Notes: generated by a model not told the origin, from the sequence alone. Numbered from the stretch's first letter, positions 1 through 7,804 are shown. The stretch: 64,000 nucleotides of DNA from Streptomyces sp. NBC_01431 (GCF_036231355.1 NZ_CP109496.1:4588001-4652000), one strand, 5' to 3'. Translations and numbers: made by a program.

Positions 1-791
1 ACGACCCGCTGCTCGCCAAGGCCATCGCGCACGCTCCGACCCGCGCCGAGGCCGCCCGCAAACTCGCCCGCGCCCTCCAGCGCGCCCGCATCCACGGCCC
101 GGCGACCAACCGCGACCTGCTCGTACGTTCGCTGCGCCACCCGGACTTCACCGAAGCCCGTCTCGACACCGGCTTCTACGACCGCCACCTCGCCGAGCTC
201 ACCGAACCCGGCCCCGGCGCGCACCACGCGGCCCTCGCCGCCGCCCTCGCCGACGCGGCCTCCCGAGCCGGCCGATTCGGCGGCGGCTGGCGCAACGTAC
301 CCTCGCAGCCACAGGTCAAGCGGTACGGCGAGCACGAGGTCCGCTACCGCCTCACCCGCCACGGCCTCGAAGTCGACGGCTGTCCCGAGGTACGTGTCGA
401 ACGAGCCGATCCCGGCCGGGTACGGCTCGAAGTGGACGGCGTACAGCGGGAGTTCACCGTCACGCGGCACGGCGACACCGTGTATGTCGACACCCCGTCG
501 GCGGGATACGCCCTCACCGCCCACCCCCGCTTCACCGACCCCAGCGACCTCGTCGCACCCGGTTCGCTGCTCGCCCCCATGCCGGGGGTGGTCGCGCGGG
601 TCGCCGACGGCGTCGAGGAAGGCTGCCGCGTCCGCGCGGGACAGCCGCTGCTCTGGCTGGAGGCCATGAAGATGGAGCACCGCATCACCGCTCCCGCCTC
701 CGGCACGCTCACCGCGCTCCACGCCGCCCCCGGCCGCCAGGTCGAGGTCGGCGCCCTGCTCGCCGTCGTCCAGGAGGCTGACCAAGCATGA
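1..791 (+). CDS. Biotin-dependent acyl-CoA carboxylase alpha subunit (3' part)
   Basis: Only the C-terminal 262 residues lie in the window; the reading frame is open from base 3. The visible part starts in the biotin carboxylase C-terminal region (DPLLAKAIAH) and ends in a biotinyl carrier domain from about residue 193 (MPGVV) with the biotin-attachment motif EAMKM, whose lysine is codon 669-671. Enzymes of this type carboxylate acyl- or enoyl-CoA substrates together with a carboxyltransferase, which must lie upstream. The stop overlaps the next gene (ATGA at 788-791). Beside ACAD, CoA ligase and enoyl-CoA hydratase genes, a Liu/Atu-like catabolic role (leucine or branched isoprenoid acids) is more likely than fatty acid synthesis, but the substrate cannot be read from sequence. 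Confidence 0.93.
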   Translation, partial: DPLLAKAIAHAPTRAEAARKLARALQRARIHGPATNRDLLVRSLRHPDFTEARLDTGFYDRHLAELTEPGPGAHHAALAAALADAASRAGRFGGGWRNVPSQPQVKRYGEHEVRYRLTRHGLEVDGCPEVRVERADPGRVRLEVDGVQREFTVTRHGDTVYVDTPSAGYALTAHPRFTDPSDLVAPGSLLAPMPGVVARVADGVEEGCRVRAGQPLLWLEAMKMEHRITAPASGTLTALHAAPGRQVEVGALLAVVQEADQA

Positions 792-1921
792 CCAGCGTCA
801 TCGAGAGCCAGGAGAACAAGGATCTGCGCGCCGCCGTCGCCGCGCTCGGCGCCCGCCACGGGCGCGGATTCGACCGCGCGGCGCTGTGGGCGGAAGCCGC
901 CAAGCTCGGCTACCTCGGCGTCAACCTGCCCGAGCAGTACGGGGGCGGGGGCGGTGGAATGGCCGAACTGTCCATTGTTCTTGAGGAGTTGGGGGCGGCG
1001 GGCTGCCCGCTCCTGATGATGGTCGTCTCGCCCGCCATCTGCGGCACGGTCATCGCCCGCTTCGGCACCGAGCTCCAGCGGCGAAAGTGGCTGCCGGGCC
1101 TCGCCGACGGCACGCTCACCATGGCCTTCGGCATCACCGAACCCGACGCGGGCTCCAACTCGCACCGCATCACCACCACCGCGCGGCGCGAGGGCGACGG
1201 CTGGGTCCTGAGCGGCCGCAAGGTGTTCATCTCCGGCGTGGACATAGCCGACGCCACGCTCATCGTCGGCCGCACCGAGGACGCGCGGACCGGCAGCCTC
1301 AAGCCCTGCCTGTTCATCGTCCCGCGCGACGCCCCCGGCTTCCGGCGCTCGCAGATCGACATGGAACTCCAGGCCGCGGAGAAGCAGTTCGAGCTCGTCC
1401 TCGACGATGTGCGGCTGCCCGCCGAGTCCCTCGTCGGCGACGAGGACGCCGGTCTGCTCCAGCTCTTCGCCGGGCTCAACCCCGAGCGCATCATGACGGC
1501 CGCGTTCGCGATCGGCATGGGCCGCTACGCGCTCGCCAAGGCCGTCGACTACGCGACGACCCGGCAGGTGTGGAAGCACCCCATCGGTGGTCACCAGGCC
1601 ATCGCGCACCCCCTCGCCCAGGCCCACATCGAACTCGAACTGGCCCGGCTGATGATGCAGAGGGCCGCCGCGCTGTACGACGCGGGCGACGACGCCGGGG
1701 CGGGCGAGGCGGCCAACATGGCCAAGTACGCGGCCGCCGAAGCCTGTGTGAAGTCGGTCGACCAGGCCGTCCACACCCTCGGCGGCAACGGCCTGACCCG
1801 CGAGTACGGGCTCGCATCGCTCATCACCGCCGCCAGGGTGGCCCGGATCGCGCCGGTCAGCCGCGAAATGATCCTCAACTACGTGTCCCACCAGTCCCTT
1901 GGGCTGCCCAAGTCGTACTAG
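788..1921 (+). CDS. Acyl-CoA dehydrogenase
   Basis: A 377-residue, full-length FAD-dependent acyl-CoA dehydrogenase that introduces the alpha-beta double bond into an acyl-CoA. The flavin/substrate signature FGITEPDAGSNS begins near residue 113, and the C-terminal half carries a GNGLTREYG stretch typical of the family. The likely catalytic base is E233 in NPERI, the helix-G position used by isovaleryl-CoA-type enzymes. The ATG overlaps the stop of the carboxylase gene by 4 bases, so translation is probably coupled. The stop codon TAG lies inside a 12-bp direct repeat that recurs 109 bases later (see the repeat entry). Confidence 0.95.
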   Translation: MTSVIESQENKDLRAAVAALGARHGRGFDRAALWAEAAKLGYLGVNLPEQYGGGGGGMAELSIVLEELGAAGCPLLMMVVSPAICGTVIARFGTELQRRKWLPGLADGTLTMAFGITEPDAGSNSHRITTTARREGDGWVLSGRKVFISGVDIADATLIVGRTEDARTGSLKPCLFIVPRDAPGFRRSQIDMELQAAEKQFELVLDDVRLPAESLVGDEDAGLLQLFAGLNPERIMTAAFAIGMGRYALAKAVDYATTRQVWKHPIGGHQAIAHPLAQAHIELELARLMMQRAAALYDAGDDAGAGEAANMAKYAAAEACVKSVDQAVHTLGGNGLTREYGLASLITAARVARIAPVSREMILNYVSHQSLGLPKSY

Positions 1922-2043
1922 GCGCTTCGCTGGAGGTGCGGTTGTTCGGCCGCGGGCCCGGCGTGGCTGGTCGCGCAGTTCCCCGCGCCCCTGAAGGGGC
2001 TGCGGCCCCCGGGACCTCGACAAATCCGCTCAGTCGTACTAGG
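1911..2043. repeat. REP-like intergenic element flanked by 12-bp direct repeats
   Basis: AGTCGTACTAGG occurs at 1911-1922 and again at 2032-2043. The left copy contains the ACAD stop codon; the right copy provides the AGGAG ribosome site of the CoA ligase. Between them lie 109 bases containing TGGCTGGTCGCGCAGTTCCC and CCCCTGAAGGGG, which I recognise from memory as a sequence common in Streptomyces intergenic regions. Removing 1923-2043 would leave the stop and the ligase ribosome site directly joined. This looks like a target duplication made when a small non-autonomous element entered the operon. No clear terminal inverted repeats are visible. Confidence 0.65.
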
Positions 2044-2053
2044 AGACCCCTCC

Positions 2054-3676
2054 ATGGACTCCCCTTCCGTTCCCGCACCCCGCGTCCACCGCAGCGAGTA
2101 CGCCGACGTGGCCGTCGTCGACGAGCCCATCCACGAGGCGGTCCTCGGCCGCTCCACCGCCACGCACCCGGACGCCGTCGCGCTCATCGACGGCACGGAC
2201 CCGAGCGGAGCCACCTCCATCACCTACGGCCAACTGGACGTCCGCCACCGCAAGTTGGCGGCGTCCCTGGCCGCGGCCGGAGTGCGCAAGGGGGACGTGC
2301 TCGCGCTGCACAGCCCCAACTCCATCCTCTACCCCGTCGTGTTCTACGGAGCCACCCGGGCCGGCGCCGCCGTCACCACCGTCCACCCGCTGTGCACCGC
2401 CGAGGAGTTCGCCAAGCAGCTCGCGGACTCCTCGGCGCGCTGGATCGTCACCCTCTCGCCACTCCTGGAGACCGCCCGCCGCGCCGCCGAACTCGTCGGC
2501 TGCATCGAGGAGATCTTCGTCTGCGACCGGGCTGAAGGACACCGCTCGATCGTCCACGACCTGCTGACGGCCGACGCGCCCGAACCGGCCGTGGCCATCG
2601 ACCCCGGCGAGGACATCGCCGTACTGCCGTACTCCTCCGGCACCACCGGCGTCCCCAAGGGCGTCATGCTCACCCACCGCAGCATCGCCACCAACCTGGC
2701 CCAACTGCACCCGCTGATACCGATGGTGCCCGGCGAACGCATCCTCGCGGTGCTGCCCTTCTTCCACATCTACGGCATGACGGCCCTCCTGAACGCGCCG
2801 CTGCGCAGCGGCGCCACGGTCGTCGTGCTGCCGCGCTTCGACCTCGGCCAGTTCCTCGGCGCGATCGAGAAGCACCGCATCACCGGCCTGTACGTCGCCC
2901 CGCCGATCGTCCTCGCCCTCGCCAAGCACCCGGCGGTCGCGCAGTACGACCTGTCGTCCCTGGAGTACGTCGTCAGCGCCGCAGCCCCCCTCGACTCCCG
3001 CCTGGCAGCGGCCTGTTCGGCCCGCCTGAAGCTGCCGCCGGTGCGGCAGGCGTACGGCATGACGGAGCTCTCGCCGGGCACCCACACCGTGCCGCTGGCC
3101 GCTGTGGATCCACCCGCGGGCGCGGTCGGCAAGCTCCTGCCGTCCACCGAGATGCGCATCCTGCGCCTGGACGATCCGGCCCGCGACGCGGAGCCCGGCG
3201 AGGAGGGCGAGATCGCGATCCGCGGCCCGCAGGTCATGAAGGGCTACCTCGGCCGCCCCGACGCCACCGCCGCCCTGATCGACGCCGACGGCTGGGTCCA
3301 CACCGGCGACGTCGGCCGCGTCGACGAGAACGGCTGGCTCTACGTCGTCGACCGGGTGAAGGAACTCATCAAGTACAAGGGCTTCCAGGTCGCCCCCGCC
3401 GACCTGGAGGCCCTGCTGCTCACTCACCCCGCCATCGCGGACGCCGCCGTCATCGGCGTGTACGACGCGGACGGCAACGAGGTGCCCAAGGCCTTCGTCG
3501 TACGCCAGCCGTCCGCGCCCGACCTCGGTGCGGACGAGGTGATGGCGTATGTCGCCGAACGCGTCGCCCCGTACAAGAAGCTCCGCAGGGTGGAGTTCGT
3601 CGGGCGGGTGCCCCGGGCCGCGTCCGGCAAGATCCTGCGGCGCGAGCTGCGCCAACGAGAGAAGGACGAGGCGTGA
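2054..3676 (+). CDS. AMP-dependent acyl-CoA synthetase (4-coumarate-CoA ligase type)
   Basis: A 540-residue adenylate-forming enzyme that activates a carboxylic acid to its CoA thioester. The ATP-binding loop YSSGTTGVPKG is at residues 193-203, GYLGRPDATAALI and GWVHTGD lie around 395-420, and the C-terminal catalytic lysine sits in ASGKILRREL. Length and motifs match the 4CL-like branch rather than long-chain FadD. The ATG at 2054 follows AGGAG. The gene probably loads the acid substrate for the ACAD and hydratase in the same operon; the following gene starts inside its stop codon (GTGA). Confidence 0.95.
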   Translation: MDSPSVPAPRVHRSEYADVAVVDEPIHEAVLGRSTATHPDAVALIDGTDPSGATSITYGQLDVRHRKLAASLAAAGVRKGDVLALHSPNSILYPVVFYGATRAGAAVTTVHPLCTAEEFAKQLADSSARWIVTLSPLLETARRAAELVGCIEEIFVCDRAEGHRSIVHDLLTADAPEPAVAIDPGEDIAVLPYSSGTTGVPKGVMLTHRSIATNLAQLHPLIPMVPGERILAVLPFFHIYGMTALLNAPLRSGATVVVLPRFDLGQFLGAIEKHRITGLYVAPPIVLALAKHPAVAQYDLSSLEYVVSAAAPLDSRLAAACSARLKLPPVRQAYGMTELSPGTHTVPLAAVDPPAGAVGKLLPSTEMRILRLDDPARDAEPGEEGEIAIRGPQVMKGYLGRPDATAALIDADGWVHTGDVGRVDENGWLYVVDRVKELIKYKGFQVAPADLEALLLTHPAIADAAVIGVYDADGNEVPKAFVVRQPSAPDLGADEVMAYVAERVAPYKKLRRVEFVGRVPRAASGKILRRELRQREKDEA

Positions 3677-4407
3677 CACACATCCGGACGGCCCACGAGC
3701 GGGGCATCACCACCATCGCCCTCGACTCGCCCGCCAACCGCAACGCGCTGTCCGCGGCCCTGGTGGCCGAACTGGGAGCCGAACTGTCGCGGTGCGGCGG
3801 CGACCCCGGGGTGCGGGCCGTGCTGCTCACCCACACCGGCGGCACGTTCTGTGCGGGCGCCGACCTGAAGTCGCCGCCCGACCCGGCGGGCTTCGTGACG
3901 CTGATGCGCACCGTGGTGGAGCTCCCCAAGCCCGTCGTGGCGCGGGTCACCGGACACGTCCGCGCGGGCGGCCTAGGCCTGCTCGCCGCGTGCGACATCG
4001 CGGTGGCCGGCCCCGCGTCGTCGTACGCGTTCACCGAGACCCGGCTCGGCCTGGCACCGGCGGTGATCTCCATGCCGGTGCTCGCCCGCATGGAACCGCG
4101 CGCCGCGAGCCGGTACTTCCTGACGGGCGAGCGGTTCGACGCGGCGGAGGCGGCCCGCACGGGACTGGTGACGCTGGCCGCGGACGACGTGGACGAGGCC
4201 CTCGGGCCGGTCCTCGACGGACTGCGCAGGTCGGCGCCGGGGGGCCTGGCCGCGTCGAAGGCTCTGCTGACGGCTACCGTGGCGGAGGCATTCGACCGCT
4301 GGTCGAAGGAGCTGACCGCCCGCTCGGCGTCCCTCTTCGCCTCCGCCGAGGCGCGGGAGGGAGTGACGGCCTTCCTCGAACGACGGGACCCCGCATGGGT
4401 GTTGTGA
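3673..4407 (+). CDS. Enoyl-CoA hydratase/isomerase family protein
   Basis: A 244-residue crotonase-fold protein. The first oxyanion-hole segment GGTFCAGADLK begins near residue 56 and the second, RAGGLGLLAACD, spans about 97-108. The position that usually holds the first catalytic glutamate of classical hydratases reads L-L-A here, so hydration is less certain than crotonase fold; isomerase or hydrolase activity is possible. The start is GTG overlapping the ligase stop by 4 bases. It is the fourth gene of the operon and would act on the enoyl-CoA made by the ACAD. Confidence 0.92.
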   Translation: MTHIRTAHERGITTIALDSPANRNALSAALVAELGAELSRCGGDPGVRAVLLTHTGGTFCAGADLKSPPDPAGFVTLMRTVVELPKPVVARVTGHVRAGGLGLLAACDIAVAGPASSYAFTETRLGLAPAVISMPVLARMEPRAASRYFLTGERFDAAEAARTGLVTLAADDVDEALGPVLDGLRRSAPGGLAASKALLTATVAEAFDRWSKELTARSASLFASAEAREGVTAFLERRDPAWVL

Positions 4408-4982
4408 CCCCACCGAAGACCCCGAAGCAGGACCGCAGCCGGGCCACCCGGCAGCGCCTGCTGGAAGCGGCCGTCGCCTGCCTGGCCGAGCACGGCTGGG
4501 CGGGGTCCACCGTGTCGGTGGTCGCCGAGCGCGCCGGGGTCTCACGGGGCGCCGCCCAGCACCACTTCCGGACCCGGGAGGACCTGTTCACGGCGGCCGT
4601 CGAGTACGTCGCCGAACAGCGCTCCTCGGCCCTGCGGGCACTGGACCGCACGGACCGCAAGGAGGTCGTCCGCGCGCTGGTCGGGCTCTACACCGGACCG
4701 CTGTTCCGGGCCGCGCTGCACCTGTGGGTCGCCGCGTCCAACGAAGCGCAGCTACACGCCCGGGTGACCGAACTGGAGGCCAGGGTGGGCCGCGAATCCC
4801 ACCGCATCGCGGTGGACCTGCTCGCCGCCGACGAAGCCGTGCCGGGGGTACGTGAGACGGTGCAGGGCTTCCTCGACATGGCCCGGGGGCTGGGCCTGGC
4901 GAACCTGCTCACCGACGACGCGGCGCGCCGGGAGCGGGTCGTGGCGCAGTGGGCGGTGCTGCTCGACGAGGCCCTGCGCTGA
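4395..4982 (+). CDS. TetR family transcriptional regulator
   Basis: A 195-residue TetR-type repressor. The N-terminal helix-turn-helix lies at about residues 15-60 (RQRLLEAAVACLAEHGW, then TVSVVAERAGVSRGAAQHHF), followed by a helical ligand-binding domain. It overlaps the hydratase gene: ATG at 4395 gives 12 bases of overlap, while a GTG at 4404 would give the 4-base GTGA overlap seen elsewhere in this operon, so the first three residues are uncertain. Being last in a co-translated acyl-CoA operon, it most likely senses an acyl-CoA or free acid and controls this operon. Confidence 0.93.
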   Translation: MGVVTPPKTPKQDRSRATRQRLLEAAVACLAEHGWAGSTVSVVAERAGVSRGAAQHHFRTREDLFTAAVEYVAEQRSSALRALDRTDRKEVVRALVGLYTGPLFRAALHLWVAASNEAQLHARVTELEARVGRESHRIAVDLLAADEAVPGVRETVQGFLDMARGLGLANLLTDDAARRERVVAQWAVLLDEALR

Positions 4983-4993
4983 GCGACGGCCCA

Positions 4994-5032
4994 GCGCGGT
5001 GGGCACCGCCGCGGTGAGCGTGCCCACCGCGC
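4994..5032. terminator. Stem-loop after the acyl-CoA operon
   Basis: A perfect 13-bp inverted repeat (4994-5006 and 5020-5032, GCGCGGTGGGCAC and its complement) with a 13-base loop, 12 bases after the TetR stop. It probably ends the operon. Confidence 0.75.
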
Positions 5033-5045
5033 CCCGACAGCGGAA

Positions 5046-5073
5046 GGCCGGCCCCGGGTGACCGGGGCCGGCC
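5046..5073. terminator. Second stem-loop, shared by convergent genes
   Basis: A 12-bp GC-only stem (GGCCGGCCCCGG at 5046-5057, complement at 5062-5073) closed by a GTGA loop. It lies between the TetR gene and the oppositely oriented rodlin gene, so it can stop transcripts from both sides. Confidence 0.75.
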
Positions 5074-5087
5074 GTCGTTCAGGCAGC

Positions 5088-5498
5088 TCAGCTGCTGTCG
5101 GCGCCGTTGTTCGAGAGGACCGGGATCTGGTCCAGGGAGTGCGAGAGCGGCTCGTCGCCCTTGGCCTGGGTCGAGTTCTCGGTGCACTGCTGGTTCTGCG
5201 GCGCGGACAGGACCGGCACGTCCTGGAGCACGGAGACGGGCACGACGCCGACGATGGACGCGGCGTTGACCTTGACCGGAACACCGGCGCAGAGCTTGTT
5301 CAGGGAGCCCTGGACCAGGGTCATCTGGGGGCTCATGTCGCCCTCGGTCTTCGAGTTGCCGAAGGCCTGCTTGGCCCCGTTGCCGCTGAGCGACGTCGGG
5401 CCGCTGTGGTTGCCGATCGCCATCGCGTGCGGTGCGGCCATCATCGCGACCCCGGACACGGCTGCGGCGACGGCTGCGGCCGACCACAACTTCTGCAT
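5088..5498 (-). CDS. Rodlin protein (third copy)
   Basis: A 136-residue secreted rodlin, a component of the rodlet layer on aerial hyphae and spores. A Sec signal peptide (about residues 1-28, ending APHAMA) is followed by the conserved rodlin body: GNGAKQAFGNSKTEGDMSPQ, VQGSLNKLC, the near-invariant SAPQNQQCTENSTQAKGD, and a C-terminal LDQIPVLSNNGA. Two cysteines (LNKLC and NQQC) are conserved in all three copies here. The ATG follows AGGAG. It is the most diverged of the three at both ends. S. coelicolor carries two rodlins (rdlA, rdlB), so this is an extra copy. Confidence 0.93.
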   Translation of the reverse strand: MQKLWSAAAVAAAVSGVAMMAAPHAMAIGNHSGPTSLSGNGAKQAFGNSKTEGDMSPQMTLVQGSLNKLCAGVPVKVNAASIVGVVPVSVLQDVPVLSAPQNQQCTENSTQAKGDEPLSHSLDQIPVLSNNGADSS

Positions 5499-5543
5499 GT
5501 CTACTCCTGTTGGTCTGATTCCACTGACGGGTATCTGTGAAGA

Positions 5544-5571
5544 CAAACGGTAAGAATCTCTTTTGGTTCCG
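5544..5571 (-). promoter_or_regulatory. Sigma-BldN-like promoter of the third rodlin gene
   Basis: On the minus strand the sequence reads CGGAAC-N16-CGTTTG, ending 45 bases before the rodlin ATG. The published sigma-BldN pattern, as I recall it, is about CGTAAC-N16-CGTTGA. The same arrangement recurs before other rodlin and chaplin genes in this window. Confidence 0.55.
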
Positions 5572-5657
5572 CTCTGTCCCCCGTACAGAGCATTTACGGA
5601 ATCGACTCCGCCCGGCCGTGGTATTAGGCAGTAACCGCGAACCGATGGTGAGGAAAC

Positions 5658-5852
5658 ATGACGGAGACGCACGGTGCCTGGCACCGGCAGACTTTCATCC
5701 CGATCACCCGGCAGCGATTCGAGAGCGAGGCGGCGGCCGAACCCGTATATGCGGCTCTGGTGCGTTCCTGGGCCGCCGAGGGCCGAACGCTTCCGGGGCG
5801 GCCCGACTGGGAATGGAACCAGCTCGTCAACGGCCCCTCCTGGCCTTCTTGA
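5658..5852 (+). CDS. Small conserved-looking hypothetical protein
   Basis: A 64-residue protein with Streptomyces-like codon use and a GAGGAA ribosome site 5-6 bases before the ATG. It has no signal peptide or membrane segment. It is rich in Trp, Arg and Glu, with recognisable blocks HRQTFIPITRQRF, LVRSWAAEGRTLPGRPDWEW and NQLVNGPSW. It sits between two minus-strand rodlin genes and runs opposite to them. I do not recognise a function; the gene could be spurious, but base composition and start region favour a real one. Confidence 0.55.
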   Translation: MTETHGAWHRQTFIPITRQRFESEAAAEPVYAALVRSWAAEGRTLPGRPDWEWNQLVNGPSWPS

Positions 5853-6001
5853 TTTGCCGGACTTTCTGATTCCGCCGCCCGGTTCCGGGCACGGAAAAGC
5901 CGGACCGCCGGGGGAAGCCCGGTGATCCGGCCGGTGGAAAACAGGATGCCGGACCGCCGAAGGGATGGGCAGAGGTCCGGCTGTCCTGGCGAAAGCTTGG
6001 C

Positions 6002-6415
6002 TCAGCGCTTGTCGGCACCGTTGCTGGAGAGGATCGGGATCTGGTCCAGGATGTGCGAGAGCGGCTCGTCGCCCTTGGCCTGAGTCGAGTTCTCGGTGCA
6101 CTGCTGGTTCTGCGGCGCCGAGAGAACGGGCACGTCCTGGAGCACGGAGACCGGCACGACGCCGACGAGGGACGCGAGGTTGGCCTTGGCGGGCAGGGCG
6201 ATGCAGGGCTTGTTGAACGAGCCCTGGATCAGCGCGATCTGCGGGCTCATGTTGCCGTACGTTGCGGAGTTCCCGTACGACTGCATCGCACCGTTGCCGC
6301 TGACCGAGGTCGCGCCGTCGTGGTTGCCGATCGCCATCGCCTGCGGCGCCATCGCCGCGGACACGCCGACGACGGACACGCCGACGGCTGCTGCCGCCAT
6401 AGCCTTCTTGATCAC
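6002..6415 (-). CDS. rdlB: Rodlin protein (RdlB-like)
   Basis: A 137-residue secreted rodlin. It has a signal peptide ending near APQAMA (about residue 28), then GNGAMQSYGNSATYGNMSPQ, QGSFNKPC, SAPQNQQCTENSTQAKGD and the tail ILDQIPILSSNGADKR. The start is GTG at 6415 with AAAGGGA upstream; an internal ATG five codons later has no ribosome site. It is divergent from the next rodlin across a 366-base intergenic region, the arrangement of rdlA/rdlB in S. coelicolor. The symbol is assigned by that gene order, and which of the two is A or B is a guess. Confidence 0.92.
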   Translation of the reverse strand: MIKKAMAAAAVGVSVVGVSAAMAPQAMAIGNHDGATSVSGNGAMQSYGNSATYGNMSPQIALIQGSFNKPCIALPAKANLASLVGVVPVSVLQDVPVLSAPQNQQCTENSTQAKGDEPLSHILDQIPILSSNGADKR

Positions 6416-6781
6416 GCTGGTCCCTTTCTGGTGAATGCCCCATACGTGGCTGCCCCATACGGAGCCACCTGACCAACGGGCTCCCTTGCGGATTGGTTTC
6501 TGCCCTTCACTCCTTCGGCCGTACGAAAATGAGACCTACGGCCTGTTCCGTCGACTGGGCGTCCAACTCCCTTTTATCGGTTTGGATTATATGGAGATCC
6601 GATGCCACCTTTCGGGGGCCCTTGAAACGTGGCGTTCGGTATCTCTTTCGAATCGCTGGGGAACCATTCGGGTGAAGCGCCGGAACCAATCCGGTGTGGC
6701 GAAGTTGACAAGTCAGTAGTACGGCGCGGTGGATTTTGAGCGCGGTACTGCACATGCTCTCCACCAAGAAAAGGGAAGACC
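6416..6781. promoter_or_regulatory. Divergent rodlin promoter region
   Basis: This 366-base gene-free region separates two divergent rodlin genes and is clearly richer in A and T than its surroundings in the middle part (about 6500-6720). On the plus strand, 6681-6708 reads CGGAAC-N16-AGTTGA before the rodlin at 6782. On the minus strand, 6473-6501 reads AGAAAC-N17-CGTTGG before the rodlin at 6415. Both -35 sides carry the same longer stretch AACCAATCCG, so the two promoters look like copies of each other. They fit a sigma-BldN-type promoter, with the minus-strand one having a 1-base longer spacer. Confidence 0.55.
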
Positions 6782-7195
6782 ATGCTCAAGAAGGTTATGG
6801 CCGCTTCCGCTGCCACCGTTTCGCTGGTCGGCGCCTCGGCCATGCTGGCCCCCCAGGCCATGGCCATCGGCAACCACGACGGCTCGACCTCGTTCAGTGG
6901 CAACGGCGCGAAGCAGGCCTTCGGCAATTCGAAGACCGAGGGCGACATGAGCCCCCAGCTCTCCCTGGTCCAGGGCAGCCTGAACAAGCCCTGCCTCGGC
7001 GTTCCGGTCAAGGGCAACGCCGCGGCCATCGTCGGTTTCGTGCCGGTCTCCGTGCTCCAGGACGTGCCGGTCCTGTCCGCGCCGCAGAACCAGCAGTGCA
7101 CCGAGAACTCGACTCAGGCCAAGGGCGACGAGCCGCTCTCGCACATCCTGAACCAGATCCCGATCCTCTCCAGCAACGGTGCCGGCAGCAGGTGA
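6782..7195 (+). CDS. rdlA: Rodlin protein (RdlA-like)
   Basis: A 137-residue secreted rodlin with a signal peptide (about 1-28, ending APQAMA). The body contains GNGAKQAFGNSKTEGDMSPQ, VQGSLNKPC, VPVSVLQDVPVLSAPQNQQC and ILNQIPILSSNGAGSR. It shares the AKQAFGNSKTEGDMSPQ block with the rodlin at 5088 but its tail with the rodlin at 6002, as if segments had been exchanged among the three. ATG at 6782 follows AAGGGAAG. It is followed by a strong terminator and then chaplin genes on the same strand, matching the rdlA-chpD-chpA order I recall from S. coelicolor. Confidence 0.93.
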   Translation: MLKKVMAASAATVSLVGASAMLAPQAMAIGNHDGSTSFSGNGAKQAFGNSKTEGDMSPQLSLVQGSLNKPCLGVPVKGNAAAIVGFVPVSVLQDVPVLSAPQNQQCTENSTQAKGDEPLSHILNQIPILSSNGAGSR

Positions 7196-7212
7196 TTCGG
7201 GTCAGCCGGCAG

Positions 7213-7260
7213 CTCGGGCTGCCGCGGTCCCTTCGGGCCGCGGCAGCCCGAGTTCTTTTG
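7213..7260 (+). terminator. Intrinsic terminator of the rdlA-like gene
   Basis: A perfect 15-bp stem (7213-7227 CTCGGGCTGCCGCGG, complement 7238-7252) with a 10-base loop, followed by TTCTTTTG. This is the most classical rho-independent terminator in the window. Confidence 0.9.
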
Positions 7261-7371
7261 TTCGCCAAATGCCCCGTGGGCGTGGTGTCTGGACGCAGGG
7301 CTGCCTTTCTGGCGTATGGGTGAGGAACTCGGGACGGCTCTTCCCATTCGGTTTCCTTTCCCTGACTCATT

Positions 7372-7399
7372 CGTTACCCAGTCGTCAGCGGCACCTTGG
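7372..7399 (+). promoter_or_regulatory. Possible sigma-BldN-like promoter of the short chaplin
   Basis: CGTTAC-N16-CCTTGG lies 72 bases before the chaplin start at 7472. The -35 part is identical to that of the chaplin at 26384, but the -10 part matches CGTTGA at only 4 of 6 positions, so this is a weak candidate. Confidence 0.3.
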
Positions 7400-7471
7400 G
7401 CGAAAGCTCTGGCAACACGCCGTGAGCAACGACTGGTTGCGTGACGTTTTGACTGAGGGAAGGAAAACCAC

Positions 7472-7705
7472 GTGAAGTACATGAAGACTGCGACGGTTCT
7501 GGCCGGTCTGGTCGTCGCCGCTGGTGGTGCCGCTCCTGCGTTCGCCGACGCCGGGGCCGAGGGTGCCGCGGTCGGCAGCCCGGGTGTTCTGTCGGGCAAC
7601 CTGCTCCAGGTTCCGGTCCACGTTCCGATCAACGTGTGCGGCAACACCGTTAACGTCATCGCGCTGCTGAACCCGGCGTTCGGCAGCGCCTGCGTCAACA
7701 AGTGA
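7472..7705 (+). CDS. chpD: Short chaplin
   Basis: A 77-residue chaplin: a signal peptide (1 to about 25, ending PAFA) followed by a single chaplin domain of about 50 residues. The domain contains GSPGVLSGNLLQVPVHVPIN, then VCGNTVNVIALLNPAFGSAC with the conserved cysteine pair that closes a disulfide loop. Chaplins assemble into amyloid fibres that make aerial hyphae hydrophobic. The GTG at 7472 is chosen because AGGA lies 8 bases upstream; the ATG at 7481 would be too far. It precedes the long chaplin, as chpD precedes chpA in S. coelicolor, which is the only basis for the symbol. Confidence 0.93.
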   Translation: MKYMKTATVLAGLVVAAGGAAPAFADAGAEGAAVGSPGVLSGNLLQVPVHVPINVCGNTVNVIALLNPAFGSACVNK

Positions 7706-7732
7706 CGTAGCCGCCAGACCCTCCACTCCGAT

Positions 7733-7761
7733 TTTGGGGCGTGCCGTCCGCACGCCCCAAA
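7733..7761 (+). terminator. Stem-loop between the two chaplin genes
   Basis: A 12-bp perfect stem (TTTGGGGCGTGC at 7733-7744, complement 7750-7761), loop CGTCC, then a T-rich run. It should reduce read-through from the short to the long chaplin gene, although 43 bases later the long gene starts without an obvious promoter of its own. Confidence 0.8.
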
Positions 7762-7804
7762 TTCGGTTTCCCCGCTTTTTCACCGCGATACGGAAGACAG
7801 CCCA

